This document shows, one piece after another, positions 1 to 8,732 of a DNA stretch of 33,504 nucleotides. The position numbers and the translations under genes are program-made. Source of the stretch: Fidelibacterota bacterium. Lineage in GTDB: Bacteria; Fidelibacterota; UBA8477; JABMPR01. Where the stretch lies: NCBI GenBank assembly GCA_029939675.1, contig JAOZSM010000008.1, positions 1-33,504 of the forward strand, in the 5' to 3' direction. The notes under the pieces are model-generated. The model saw only the letters and a program-made list of their open reading frames with translations, did not search any database and was not told the origin of the DNA. The first letter of the stretch is position 1, and each line of letters begins with the position of its first letter.

Positions 1-1
1 C

Positions 2-460
2 TATGTTGAATCCATGACGGATAAGATGGAAACAGAAGCAGAAAAGTATTTTGAAATCATAGACGAATTAGGAGGGGTGGTCCCTGCCATCGAAGCAGGC
101 TATTTCCAACGTGAGATCGGGAAAGCTGCTTATGATGTGGCCCGCAAATACGATAAAAAAGAGCGTGTTATTGTGGGCGTTAATGCTTTTATCAGGGAAA
201 ATGAAACTATTGATATTCCTGTATTGACTATTGATAAGCAGGTAGAGTATGACCAGGTGGCAAAAGTAAAAACTTTAAGATCAACCCGAATTAAAAGTGA
301 TACCGACAAAGCGTTAGCAGAACTGACTGCTGCTTGTAAAAACGGTACCAATATTATGCCCCCTCTACTGGAAGCTGTCCGGAAATCTGCTACTCTTGGA
401 GAGATGGTAGAAGCGATGCGGTTGGTCTACGGGACCTATACTGAGAATCCAGTATTTTAA
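2..460 (+). CDS. methylmalonyl-CoA mutase large subunit family protein, C-terminal part of catalytic domain (5' truncated by window edge)
   Basis: Frame is open from base 2 (YVESMTDKMETEAEKYFEIIDELGGVVPAIEAGYFQREI...); matches the conserved MCM region 'IDELGG..AAIE.GY.Q.EI' and '...GTYTE'. Confidence 0.9.
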   Translation, partial: YVESMTDKMETEAEKYFEIIDELGGVVPAIEAGYFQREIGKAAYDVARKYDKKERVIVGVNAFIRENETIDIPVLTIDKQVEYDQVAKVKTLRSTRIKSDTDKALAELTAACKNGTNIMPPLLEAVRKSATLGEMVEAMRLVYGTYTENPVF

Positions 461-478
461 TGAGGCTAGATTGTTAAA

Positions 479-1276
479 ATGATGATCGATATACATAATC
501 ACATGCTACCGGAAGTAGATGATGGTGCCAAAACAACTGAAATCGCTCTATTAATGCTCCAGGAAGCGGTTAACCAGGGTATTGGACATCTGGTATTGAC
601 GCCTCATTTATATGAAGTTGATATTATCAAAAGTACAGCTAACTGGAAAGCAAAGGTTGAGCAGGGCAGCCAAGCCGTACTTAGTCTGATTCAGGAACAC
701 CACTTACCCATCAAAGTATCCATTGCCGCTGAAGTACGCTATCAGGACCTGTTGCCCATTATTCTGGACGAATTAGATGTCCTGATAGGTGGCAAATATT
801 TGCTCCTGGAATTTCCCTTTCATTCGGTGCCTAATAATTTGGAAAGAATAATTTATGAAATCACCCGCAAGGGCATTATTCCAATTATTGCCCATCCTGA
901 GCGGATAAAACCATGGCAACGTGATCCGTTAGCATTGGAGGTATTAATCAATATGAGCTGTCCCCTGCAAGTGGATATTGGTTCATTTCTAGGAACTCTT
1001 GGACCTAATTCTGAGAAATTGGCTAACTTTTTGTTAGAAAGAGATGCCGTACATCTGGTGGGCAGTGATAGTCATAATCTGGATTCTCGTGCACTTTACG
1101 CAAAACCCGGTTATGACTGGCTTACAGCAAGGTACGGCAAGGAATTTGCTGATTTGATGTTAAAAGTCAATCCAGGTAAAATATTGGCTGGTGAGCCAAT
1201 TGGTGTTTATCCAGTAAATTTAGCACCAAATAGACCAAGCTTGATCGAAAAAATAGCAATGATTTTTAAAAGATAA
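479..1276 (+). CDS. CpsB/YwqE-type PHP-domain tyrosine-protein phosphatase-like protein
   Basis: N-terminal MIDIHNHMLPEVDDGAKT metal-binding PHP motif; TPHLY, AHPER and GSDSHN motifs. Confidence 0.85.
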   Translation: MMIDIHNHMLPEVDDGAKTTEIALLMLQEAVNQGIGHLVLTPHLYEVDIIKSTANWKAKVEQGSQAVLSLIQEHHLPIKVSIAAEVRYQDLLPIILDELDVLIGGKYLLLEFPFHSVPNNLERIIYEITRKGIIPIIAHPERIKPWQRDPLALEVLINMSCPLQVDIGSFLGTLGPNSEKLANFLLERDAVHLVGSDSHNLDSRALYAKPGYDWLTARYGKEFADLMLKVNPGKILAGEPIGVYPVNLAPNRPSLIEKIAMIFKR

Positions 1277-1287
1277 GGACATCTCAT

Positions 1288-1704
1288 TTGAACAATAGAT
1301 ATAAATTCATCGTCGGAACCATAGTGATTATCAGTGCGGTGATCGTTCTTGCCGTACAAGGCCTGCAGGATGACTCCACCATGTCGTATTCCAAAACTGT
1401 AAGCGAAGTTCAAATGCTGGGGGAGAGAGCAAAATCACTCTCTCTGAAAGTAAATGGCAACCTAAAGAAGGGCAGTATAATCCGAAACAATCTCGATCTG
1501 GCCTTTATCATAACTGAGGGTAATTCGGAACTACAAATCCACTATATCGGTAAAGATCCAATCCCGGACACTTTCAATAATGATATGGATGCTGAAGTGG
1601 TTGTCTCTGGCCGTCTTGCTGCAAATGGCGTGTTCAATGCAGAAAGAATTCAGGCCAAATGTGCCTCGAAATATGAAGCTGATTATACATCTGAACCAAT
1701 TTAA
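1288..1704 (+). CDS. ccmE: cytochrome c maturation protein CcmE, Cys-type (CxxxY) variant
   Basis: TTG start; N-terminal TM anchor and OB-fold-like sequence; C-terminal AKCASKYE motif in the position of the usual HxxxY; directly upstream of ccmF. Confidence 0.85.
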   Translation: MNNRYKFIVGTIVIISAVIVLAVQGLQDDSTMSYSKTVSEVQMLGERAKSLSLKVNGNLKKGSIIRNNLDLAFIITEGNSELQIHYIGKDPIPDTFNNDMDAEVVVSGRLAANGVFNAERIQAKCASKYEADYTSEPI

Positions 1705-1727
1705 ATTAAATACTGGATAAATTAAAA

Positions 1728-3737
1728 ATGGCTGATCTAGGAAACATCCTTTTATTCTTTCTTTTTCCGGCGAGTGTTTTTACTGCACTAACAGCACTCG
1801 TTGCAGGAATCACTAAACGTCGCGGTTTACTCGAAGCTGCTCGTCGGGGTGCTTATGTTGCATTTGGTGTAACAACACTGGCTGTTCTGGCTCTTGAGTA
1901 TTTGCTCATTACCAGTGACTTTTCCATTGAATACGTAGCCAGTAACACAAATCTGGCCTTACCCTTTTTCTACAAGATCGTTGCATTGTGGGCTGGGCAT
2001 AATGGGTCACTACTCCTATGGACCTGGATAATTACGGTCTTCAGTGCCATGGTTGCGTATCAGAACCGGCATAAAAATAACGACCTCATGCCATATGTCA
2101 TTTTTATTATGGCAGCTACCATGGTCTTTTTCTCAACCTTGAGCTTTTTTATCAGTAATCCATTTGACACGCTTTACCAGGAGCTGGGTAATCAGCTGCA
2201 GGAGTTTGCAGTTCGAGATGGTCGCGGATTAAATCCGCTGCTGCAGCATCCAGCCATGGTTATTCATCCTCCGATCCTGTTTATTGGATATGTGGGAACT
2301 GTGGTTCCCTTCGCTTTTGCCATTGCCGCACTTATCACCGGAAAACTTGATTCAGACTGGACCCATACGACCAGACGCTGGGCTTTGACAACCTGGGGAT
2401 TTTTGGCTGCCGGGATAGTGCTGGGTGGTAAATGGGCCTATGTTGAACTGGGCTGGGGTGGTTATTGGTCCTGGGATCCAGTAGAGAATGCTTCACTGTT
2501 GCCCTGGTTAACTGCGACTGCCTACCTGCATTCAGTTATGATCCAGGAACGCAAAGGGATGCTTAAAGTATGGAATATGAGTCTGGTAATTTCTACCTAT
2601 TTGCTGGCTGTATTCGGGACATTCCTCACCCGTAGTGGTGTGGTTAGTTCGGTTCATGCTTTTTCCAATTCCGGACTGGGACCAGCTTTCGCCATTTTCC
2701 TGACCATCGCCACTATTTTTAGTTTTGCTTTACTGCTGTACAGGAGAAAGCTTCTCAAACCTGATGAGGAAATGCAATCCCTGGTATCGAGAGAAAGCAG
2801 TTTTCTGTTTAATAATTTACTGTTTCTTCTTGCCACCATTGCTGTGTTATGGGGTACTCTATTTCCCGCGATTAGTGAGCTATTTTCGGGTGATCAAATC
2901 ACAGTTGGACCTCCCTGGTTCAATAATATCATGATTCCTATCGGTCTGGCATTGTTACTACTTACAGGTGTGGGGCCACTGTTGGCCTGGCGACATACTT
3001 CAGTAGAAACAATGAAGCGCAGCTTTGGTTGGCCCATTCTCGGGAGCATCATCCTGGTTGGAATTCTTGTTGGTTTTGGTATTCGAGATGGGTGGTCACT
3101 TGGATCATTTGCCATTTCCATGTTTGTCATGTGGACCATCGTCGTTGAATTTGTAAAAGGGGCCCGGATCAGAAGCAGACACTCTGGTGAGAATCTATTT
3201 AAAGCTGTATACATGCTTTCCCGGAAAAATACCAGGCGTTATGGTGGCTACATTATTCATGCTTCCATGGTTGTCATGTTTATCGGTTTTACTGGAAATG
3301 CATTCAACTCCGAAACTCGGGCAGAAGTTGGTGAAGGTGATTTCTTCAATCTGGGACCCTACACATTCACAGCAACTCAGATCCACCATTCAGAGAATGA
3401 AAATTATTCTGCTGAAACCCTGGAACTGAAAATGAGCAGGAATAACCGCATAATAACCACCTTACGACCAGAAAAACGCTACTATTATGCATCTGAACAA
3501 CCCTCAACTGAGGTTGATATCTACTCAACAATGCGGGAAGATATCTATACCGTTCTTTCTGGGATGAGTAATGATGGTGAACGGGTCATCGTCCAGGTTT
3601 ATCGCAATCCCTTTGTCAAAATGGTGTGGCTGGGTTCCTTCATACTGGTTTTTGGGACTCTTTTTGCCATGTTGCCTAATTTGCGTGAATCAAAGACTAA
3701 AAACGCTGTAAAATCTGCCGCACAAGGGAGTCAATAA
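1728..3737 (+). CDS. ccmF: heme lyase CcmF/CcmC-family protein, CcmF
   Basis: Multi-TM protein with WWD-type motif WGGYWSWDPVENASLLPWL, plus HPAMVIHPPILFIGYVG and FLTRSGVVSSVHAF motifs. Confidence 0.96.
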   Translation: MADLGNILLFFLFPASVFTALTALVAGITKRRGLLEAARRGAYVAFGVTTLAVLALEYLLITSDFSIEYVASNTNLALPFFYKIVALWAGHNGSLLLWTWIITVFSAMVAYQNRHKNNDLMPYVIFIMAATMVFFSTLSFFISNPFDTLYQELGNQLQEFAVRDGRGLNPLLQHPAMVIHPPILFIGYVGTVVPFAFAIAALITGKLDSDWTHTTRRWALTTWGFLAAGIVLGGKWAYVELGWGGYWSWDPVENASLLPWLTATAYLHSVMIQERKGMLKVWNMSLVISTYLLAVFGTFLTRSGVVSSVHAFSNSGLGPAFAIFLTIATIFSFALLLYRRKLLKPDEEMQSLVSRESSFLFNNLLFLLATIAVLWGTLFPAISELFSGDQITVGPPWFNNIMIPIGLALLLLTGVGPLLAWRHTSVETMKRSFGWPILGSIILVGILVGFGIRDGWSLGSFAISMFVMWTIVVEFVKGARIRSRHSGENLFKAVYMLSRKNTRRYGGYIIHASMVVMFIGFTGNAFNSETRAEVGEGDFFNLGPYTFTATQIHHSENENYSAETLELKMSRNNRIITTLRPEKRYYYASEQPSTEVDIYSTMREDIYTVLSGMSNDGERVIVQVYRNPFVKMVWLGSFILVFGTLFAMLPNLRESKTKNAVKSAAQGSQ

Positions 3738-4147
3738 TGAGTTACCTGGCATATTTAATCGGGATTTTATTGCTTGGCTGGGCTTCCATGCCGCTGTTTA
3801 AAAAAGATAGTACCTGGATTTCACTATTTATGGAAACTGAGGAGCTTGAAAATAAAAAACAAAGGGTCTATGGTAATATTGCTGACCTGGAATTTGATTA
3901 CGCCATGGGCCGCTTGAGTGAGTCTGACTTCTCAGCTATTCGTCAATCCTTTGTCAGTGAAGCGGGTCGGGTAATCCAGAAAATTGAAGACCAAAAATCA
4001 CCAGCTCTCATGGATCGTATCAATCAAGATCTCGGTAAACTGGGAAAAAAGAATAGCAAGCAACCCAAAAAACAGTCATGTCTAAATTGTGGAAGTGAAA
4101 ACCTTCCAGAAGCAAAGTTTTGTATGAAATGTGGAAAGGAGCTATGA
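3737..4147 (+). CDS. CcmI N-domain-like membrane protein with C-terminal zinc ribbon
   Basis: N-terminal TM segment; ELENKKQRVYGNIADLEFDYAMGRLSESDF resembles the CcmI N-terminal coiled region; C-terminal CLNCGSENLPEAKFCMKCGKEL zinc ribbon. Start overlaps the ccmF stop. Confidence 0.7.
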   Translation: MSYLAYLIGILLLGWASMPLFKKDSTWISLFMETEELENKKQRVYGNIADLEFDYAMGRLSESDFSAIRQSFVSEAGRVIQKIEDQKSPALMDRINQDLGKLGKKNSKQPKKQSCLNCGSENLPEAKFCMKCGKEL

Positions 4148-5298
4148 TGAACAGTCGTCGTTTTGCGCGCATCAGCCTTTCTTTTTTATTGGTTAGTGGA
4201 CTGGTCGCTGGTGAACTTCGGGTAAATATCATTAACGGAACTACCAATACAGCTGGATATGCAGATCGGGTCGCGCTAATGGACCTCTCAACAGGTATGA
4301 ATGAGGTTGCAGCTGTAACGAATGTAAACGGATCAACCACCTTTTCTGATGTCCAGTCAGGCGGACAGAGTCAGTATATGATTCAAGCCAGTTTCGCAGG
4401 TGTGAGCTACTCGACTATGCTGGTACCTGAAGCTGAACTTACGGTCTGGGAAACTTCAGTCACAGTTTACGATACCAAGGCTATAGTTTCTGATATAACA
4501 GTCAGTGTTCCATTTTATGTGATTTACTCTTTTACTGACAAATTATACATTCAGAAAAGACTGGTGCTTGAGAATCATTCCAATCCTCCAGTTGTTTTTA
4601 TTGATTCCCCTGGGATCATTAACGTCCATATACCAGAGGATGTGTCTGAGTTTGATTATATGACCTTTAAAAACAGCAATATGCCTCTCAAAACTGAAGC
4701 GGTTAATTCTGAAAATGGTCTGGTTATTCCCAATGCGGTAAAACCAGGCAATTCTGAAATTGATATGGCTTACTATCTTCCTTATGAATCTGAAAAGGCA
4801 ACCTTGATTGAACAGGTAGATTATGACATTGAGCATTTTCATGTTTATGTCATGCCGGCCTCAATGACTATCACTGCTGCAGGTCTTCGACGTGAGGGAA
4901 CGGATAGTGAAAATAATTTAGCTATTTACGCCGTAAATAATGTGAAAGCTGGTACAGCCATTGAGTTTAAACTGTCTGGAACTGGAATGTCTGAAACAGA
5001 ATCTCAGACACCACAAGAGAATACGGGAAGGATAGTTGTTGAGCATCGAATTGACACTAGTGTTGCCTTGGTTTTGGCAGGTGTGATAGTGCTCTTCATT
5101 CTAGGTGCCTTATTTTTCGCAATTGCTCAGCAAAACACTGACCTTAAACAAGAATCCATCGACCTGCTTAAACAGCAGAAAAAGGAGTTGCTACAGAAAT
5201 ATGGCCAGTCCACCGGTTCTCCAGAGGATGAAGTTGAAAAAAATAAGATTTTCCAGCGACTATTTTCAATCTACAAAACCCTGGATCGGATAAAATAG
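4144..5298 (+). CDS. exported, C-terminally membrane-anchored protein of unknown function in the ccm cluster
   Basis: ATGA overlap with the preceding gene suggests a start at 4144 rather than 4120. Signal peptide RRFARISLSFLLVSGLVAGE, extracytoplasmic beta-rich region, TM ALVLAGVIVLFILGALFFAIA, then a charged cytoplasmic tail. Confidence 0.75.
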   Translation: MMNSRRFARISLSFLLVSGLVAGELRVNIINGTTNTAGYADRVALMDLSTGMNEVAAVTNVNGSTTFSDVQSGGQSQYMIQASFAGVSYSTMLVPEAELTVWETSVTVYDTKAIVSDITVSVPFYVIYSFTDKLYIQKRLVLENHSNPPVVFIDSPGIINVHIPEDVSEFDYMTFKNSNMPLKTEAVNSENGLVIPNAVKPGNSEIDMAYYLPYESEKATLIEQVDYDIEHFHVYVMPASMTITAAGLRREGTDSENNLAIYAVNNVKAGTAIEFKLSGTGMSETESQTPQENTGRIVVEHRIDTSVALVLAGVIVLFILGALFFAIAQQNTDLKQESIDLLKQQKKELLQKYGQSTGSPEDEVEKNKIFQRLFSIYKTLDRIK

Positions 5299-5300
5299 TT

Positions 5301-6017
5301 TTGGCTGTACCTGCATTACATCTGGAAAAAGTATCCAAAGACTTTGGCCGGATCATCGCTCTGAGAAATATTGATCTCAAAGTTGAGCCAGGTGAATTTC
5401 TCAGTATCCTTGGGCGAAATGGTGCTGGAAAAACCACATTACTTAATATAATTAGTGGCGTTTCACGTCCCAGCAGCGGATCGGTGCAGCTTTTTGGAAC
5501 TGATCCGGGTGATCGAGAAAACAAAGCCAAGTTAGCTGTGATTTCGCATGAAATGTTTTTATACGGAAACTTGACTGCTCTGGAAAACCTGGAATACTAT
5601 GGACGTATGTACAGTGTAAATGATCTGGAGCAACGCATCAAAACAGTTCTGCATGAAGTAGAGTTAACTCATCGGCGATTTGACCTTGTCGCGGCCTTTT
5701 CAAGAGGCATGACTCAACGTCTGACCATTGCCAGAGCGATTCTGCACCAACCCTCATTACTGCTGCTGGATGAACCTTTCACAGGGCTGGATCAACAAGC
5801 TATTGGTATGCTCATTGATCTACTCAAAAGCCAGAAAGAACTGGGACGGACAATTCTATTAACTACCCATGACCTGCATACCGCAAAGGTCCTGTCAGAG
5901 CGTTATATAATTCTTGAAAAACATCAAATTATGCAAGACGGCCTAATGACAGAAACCAATCCAGATGAAATCAGGAAAAAATATTTTAGTCCCCTGGAAA
6001 AAGCGGAGATGAGCTGA
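5301..6017 (+). CDS. ccmA: heme exporter ABC transporter ATP-binding protein CcmA
   Basis: Walker A GRNGAGKTT, signature SRGMTQRL, Walker B LLLLDEPF; followed by ccmB and ccmC. Putative TTG start. Confidence 0.92.
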   Translation: MAVPALHLEKVSKDFGRIIALRNIDLKVEPGEFLSILGRNGAGKTTLLNIISGVSRPSSGSVQLFGTDPGDRENKAKLAVISHEMFLYGNLTALENLEYYGRMYSVNDLEQRIKTVLHEVELTHRRFDLVAAFSRGMTQRLTIARAILHQPSLLLLDEPFTGLDQQAIGMLIDLLKSQKELGRTILLTTHDLHTAKVLSERYIILEKHQIMQDGLMTETNPDEIRKKYFSPLEKAEMS

Positions 6018-6688
6018 TGCGCACGGCCTTCTCTATTCTCCAAAAAGACCTTCGCATGGAATTTCGATCCAAGGAAAGTATTCTGGCCATGTGGATATTT
6101 TCGCTTCTGATCTTTGTGATCTTTAACTTCACGTTTGAAGTTTCTCGATTGGTAATGTTGGAAATCGCACCGGGTTTACTATGGGTTGCTTTCATCTTTT
6201 CCGGAATGTTTGGGCTTAATCACTCATTTGCAGTAGAAAAAGAAGATGGTAATTTACGATCCATGGCTCTTATGCCAGTGGATGGGGGACAGATCTATCT
6301 CGGTAAATTCCTTAGTGTCACGATCATTATGCTTATGTTCGAATTCCTCATATTCCCGATCTTTATCATCTTTTATGATCTGCAGCTCTCATTTCAGATG
6401 TTCCTGTTGATTCCCGTAATTCTGGCAGGAACAATCGGTTTCACCAGTTTGGGAACAATCCTTTCAGCAGTTGCGGTGCATACTAGGAATCAACAAATCC
6501 TCCTATCCTTATTGCTTTGGCCATTGGTCTCCCCGATTATTATCTGGTCAGTAAATCTGACTGGAATGGTATTGGGAGGGGGAGAGATTGGGGCTGTCTT
6601 TTTTCCACTGCTTATCAGAGTTGCGGCCTTTGATGTCATTTTCTTTACTATTGCTTATATGCTCTTTGATTTTATCCTTGAAGATTAG
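6017..6688 (+). CDS. ccmB: heme exporter membrane protein CcmB
   Basis: Six-TM CcmB-like sequence (LQKDLRMEFRSKES, FSGMFGLNHSFAVEKEDG, GTILSAVAVHTRNQQILL); start overlaps the ccmA stop (TGATG). Confidence 0.93.
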   Translation: MRTAFSILQKDLRMEFRSKESILAMWIFSLLIFVIFNFTFEVSRLVMLEIAPGLLWVAFIFSGMFGLNHSFAVEKEDGNLRSMALMPVDGGQIYLGKFLSVTIIMLMFEFLIFPIFIIFYDLQLSFQMFLLIPVILAGTIGFTSLGTILSAVAVHTRNQQILLSLLLWPLVSPIIIWSVNLTGMVLGGGEIGAVFFPLLIRVAAFDVIFFTIAYMLFDFILED

Positions 6689-6730
6689 AGTGTTTAGCAT
6701 GATCGATTTAACCAAAATAAAGGTAACTCA

Positions 6731-7423
6731 ATGAGACCTACTATTGATAAAACGCTTCTAATTGTGCTGCTCATTACTTTTTTGACCAGTATTTTTCTGA
6801 TCTTTAACTGGGTGCCCCAGATAAAAGCATCCAATGAAGCTGAGCAAATTGCGCAAAAGATCTTCTACTTTCACGTCCCCAGTGCCTGGCTGGGCTTTAT
6901 GTCATTTTTTGTCGTCTTTGTGGCCAGCGTTGCCTATCTGGCAACCCGACAACGCCGTTGGGAGCTTATTTCAGTGGCTTCAGCTGAGATCGGTGTTTTA
7001 TTTATTACTCTGGTTCTCATTACCGGTCCCATCTGGGCCAAGCCCGTCTGGGGTATCTGGTGGACCTGGGATGCTCGACTGACCTCATCATTGATCCTGT
7101 GGCTTATCTATGTGGCATTTCTCATGTTAAGGCGCTATTTGCCTGATGGCAGCAAAAGAGCTAATCTTTCAGCAGTGGTTGGTATCATAGGCTTTATTGA
7201 TGTTCCCATTGTTTACTACTCCATCAGGTGGTGGGAGACTCAACATCCAAATGCCGTAATGGCAAGTGGCGAAGGGAGTCTGGCGGGACCCATGTTTTTT
7301 ACTTTTATGTTCTCATTAGCGACGTTCACTATTTTATATGCTTACATTCTCAGGAAACGCTATCAGCTGTTGGAACTGGAAGACACACTCAATAAACAAT
7401 TCAAGGAAATGGAGATCCTATAA
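6731..7423 (+). CDS. ccmC: heme exporter / heme-handling protein CcmC
   Basis: FHVPSAW and tryptophan-rich WGIWWTWDARLTSSLILWLIY motif. Confidence 0.95.
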   Translation: MRPTIDKTLLIVLLITFLTSIFLIFNWVPQIKASNEAEQIAQKIFYFHVPSAWLGFMSFFVVFVASVAYLATRQRRWELISVASAEIGVLFITLVLITGPIWAKPVWGIWWTWDARLTSSLILWLIYVAFLMLRRYLPDGSKRANLSAVVGIIGFIDVPIVYYSIRWWETQHPNAVMASGEGSLAGPMFFTFMFSLATFTILYAYILRKRYQLLELEDTLNKQFKEMEIL

Positions 7424-7567
7424 ATGGATGCTTACACTTATCTTTTTCTCGCATACAGTATTATCTGGTTGGGCATTTTTGGCTTTATGTGGTATTTAAA
7501 CAAAAAAGCTGATCATCTAGGCCAGGAAATGACGTTACTCAAAGAACTTATCGATGCAAAAAAGTAG
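7424..7567 (+). CDS. ccmD: CcmD-like small membrane protein (47 aa), not in supplied ORF track
   Basis: ATG immediately after the ccmC stop. Translation MDAYTYLFLAYSIIWLGIFGFMWYLNKKADHLGQEMTLLKELIDAKK: one N-terminal TM, basic residues, coiled tail, the layout of CcmD, in the position directly after ccmC. Confidence 0.8.
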   Translation: MDAYTYLFLAYSIIWLGIFGFMWYLNKKADHLGQEMTLLKELIDAKK

Positions 7568-7579
7568 AGGGAACAGGGG

Positions 7580-8653
7580 ATGACTAAAAAGATTGTTCAT
7601 GTTGTCGGAACTGGTACAATCGGTGAGCCTTTGATCGGATTATTGGCTGATTACAAGGAAAACCTTGGCATTGATGAGATCACTTTTCATAAGCGAACAC
7701 CTTTAAAGAGCGAGCACGCCAAAGTCATGCGCTTAATCAAGCGGGGAGCCCGTCTGGTCACTGACCAGGAGGCTTTTGAGGGATTTCAAGAAATTGGTAT
7801 CAAACCGGACTTTTCAACTGTTGAGGCCATTGACCGGGCTTCAGTGGTCATTGATTGTACACCCAAAGGGGTCGGGCATAAGAATAAAGTAAAGTATTAC
7901 CACAACTTTGATCATAATACTTTAGGATTCATTGCACAGGGAAGTGAAGCCGGATTCGGTAAACCCTATGCCAGAGGTATTAATGATGATGCACTCATCC
8001 ATGGTGAGGATAGATTTCTACAGGTGGTCTCCTGCAATACACATAATTTATCATCACTGGTGAAGACCATTGGAATGCATAATGGCGATCCGGATAACTT
8101 ATTGGATGGTCGGTTTGTCATGATTCGTCGTGCAAATGACCTGAGTCAGGCTAATGATTTCATTCCTGCACCCGAGGTTGGTTCGCACAGCTCAGAGCGC
8201 TATGGAACCCATCATGCAAAAGATGCCGCCAATTTGTTTCGCACCCTTGGGTATGATCTAAAAATATTTTCCTCAGCGATGAAGTTAAATACGCAGTATA
8301 TGCATATTATTCATTTTACCCTTAAAATGAAGGAATCCATGACTATGCCGCAGGTTATGGATATCTTTGAAGCGAACCCCTTGATAGCAATTACGGAAAA
8401 GAGATTATCCAGTCAGGTCTTTTCTTTTGGCAGGGATCATGGGCATTATGGTCGGATTCTTAATCAAACTGTGATATCAATACCTAGTCTGCATCTTATG
8501 GATGAAGGACGGGAATTGATTGGATTTTGTTTTACGCCCCAAGATGGGAACTCGCTCTTAAGCTCCATCTCAGCGGCAACATGGTTCATGTATCCCAATT
8601 CATATGAACAGAAAATTCAATCTCTTAATGATTGGTTTTTTGATGAAGTTTAA
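7580..8653 (+). CDS. archaeal-type (type II) glyceraldehyde-3-phosphate dehydrogenase homolog
   Basis: Rossmann motif VVGTGTIGEPL; VVIDCTPKGVG; FIAQGSEAGFGKP; catalytic-type VVSCNTHNL; VMIRRANDL; pattern of type II GAPDH rather than the bacterial GapA SNASCTTN motif. Confidence 0.75.
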   Translation: MTKKIVHVVGTGTIGEPLIGLLADYKENLGIDEITFHKRTPLKSEHAKVMRLIKRGARLVTDQEAFEGFQEIGIKPDFSTVEAIDRASVVIDCTPKGVGHKNKVKYYHNFDHNTLGFIAQGSEAGFGKPYARGINDDALIHGEDRFLQVVSCNTHNLSSLVKTIGMHNGDPDNLLDGRFVMIRRANDLSQANDFIPAPEVGSHSSERYGTHHAKDAANLFRTLGYDLKIFSSAMKLNTQYMHIIHFTLKMKESMTMPQVMDIFEANPLIAITEKRLSSQVFSFGRDHGHYGRILNQTVISIPSLHLMDEGRELIGFCFTPQDGNSLLSSISAATWFMYPNSYEQKIQSLNDWFFDEV

Positions 8654-8689
8654 TTGGTTTAACAATAGATCAAGACGCTAATATGCAGG

Positions 8690-8726
8690 AAGGCGACTCC
8701 ATTTCTTATGAAACCGAGGTCGCTTT
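8690..8726 (+). promoter_or_regulatory. stem-loop directly upstream of tilS (terminator-like or SD-sequestering)
   Basis: AAGGCGACTC-CA-TTTC-TTAT-GAAA-CC-GAG-G-TCGCTTT: outer stem with one bulge, inner TTTC/GAAA stem, T-run; GAGG lies in the 3' arm, about 12 nt before the tilS ATG (8733). Confidence 0.5.
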
Positions 8727-8732
8727 TCATTT

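Noticed and set aside
3737-4147. CxxC motifs read as heme-binding or CcmH-type sites
   Set aside because: The motifs are CLNCG and CMKCG, without a following His, in a C-terminal zinc-ribbon arrangement; CcmH has a different single CxxC motif in an exported domain.
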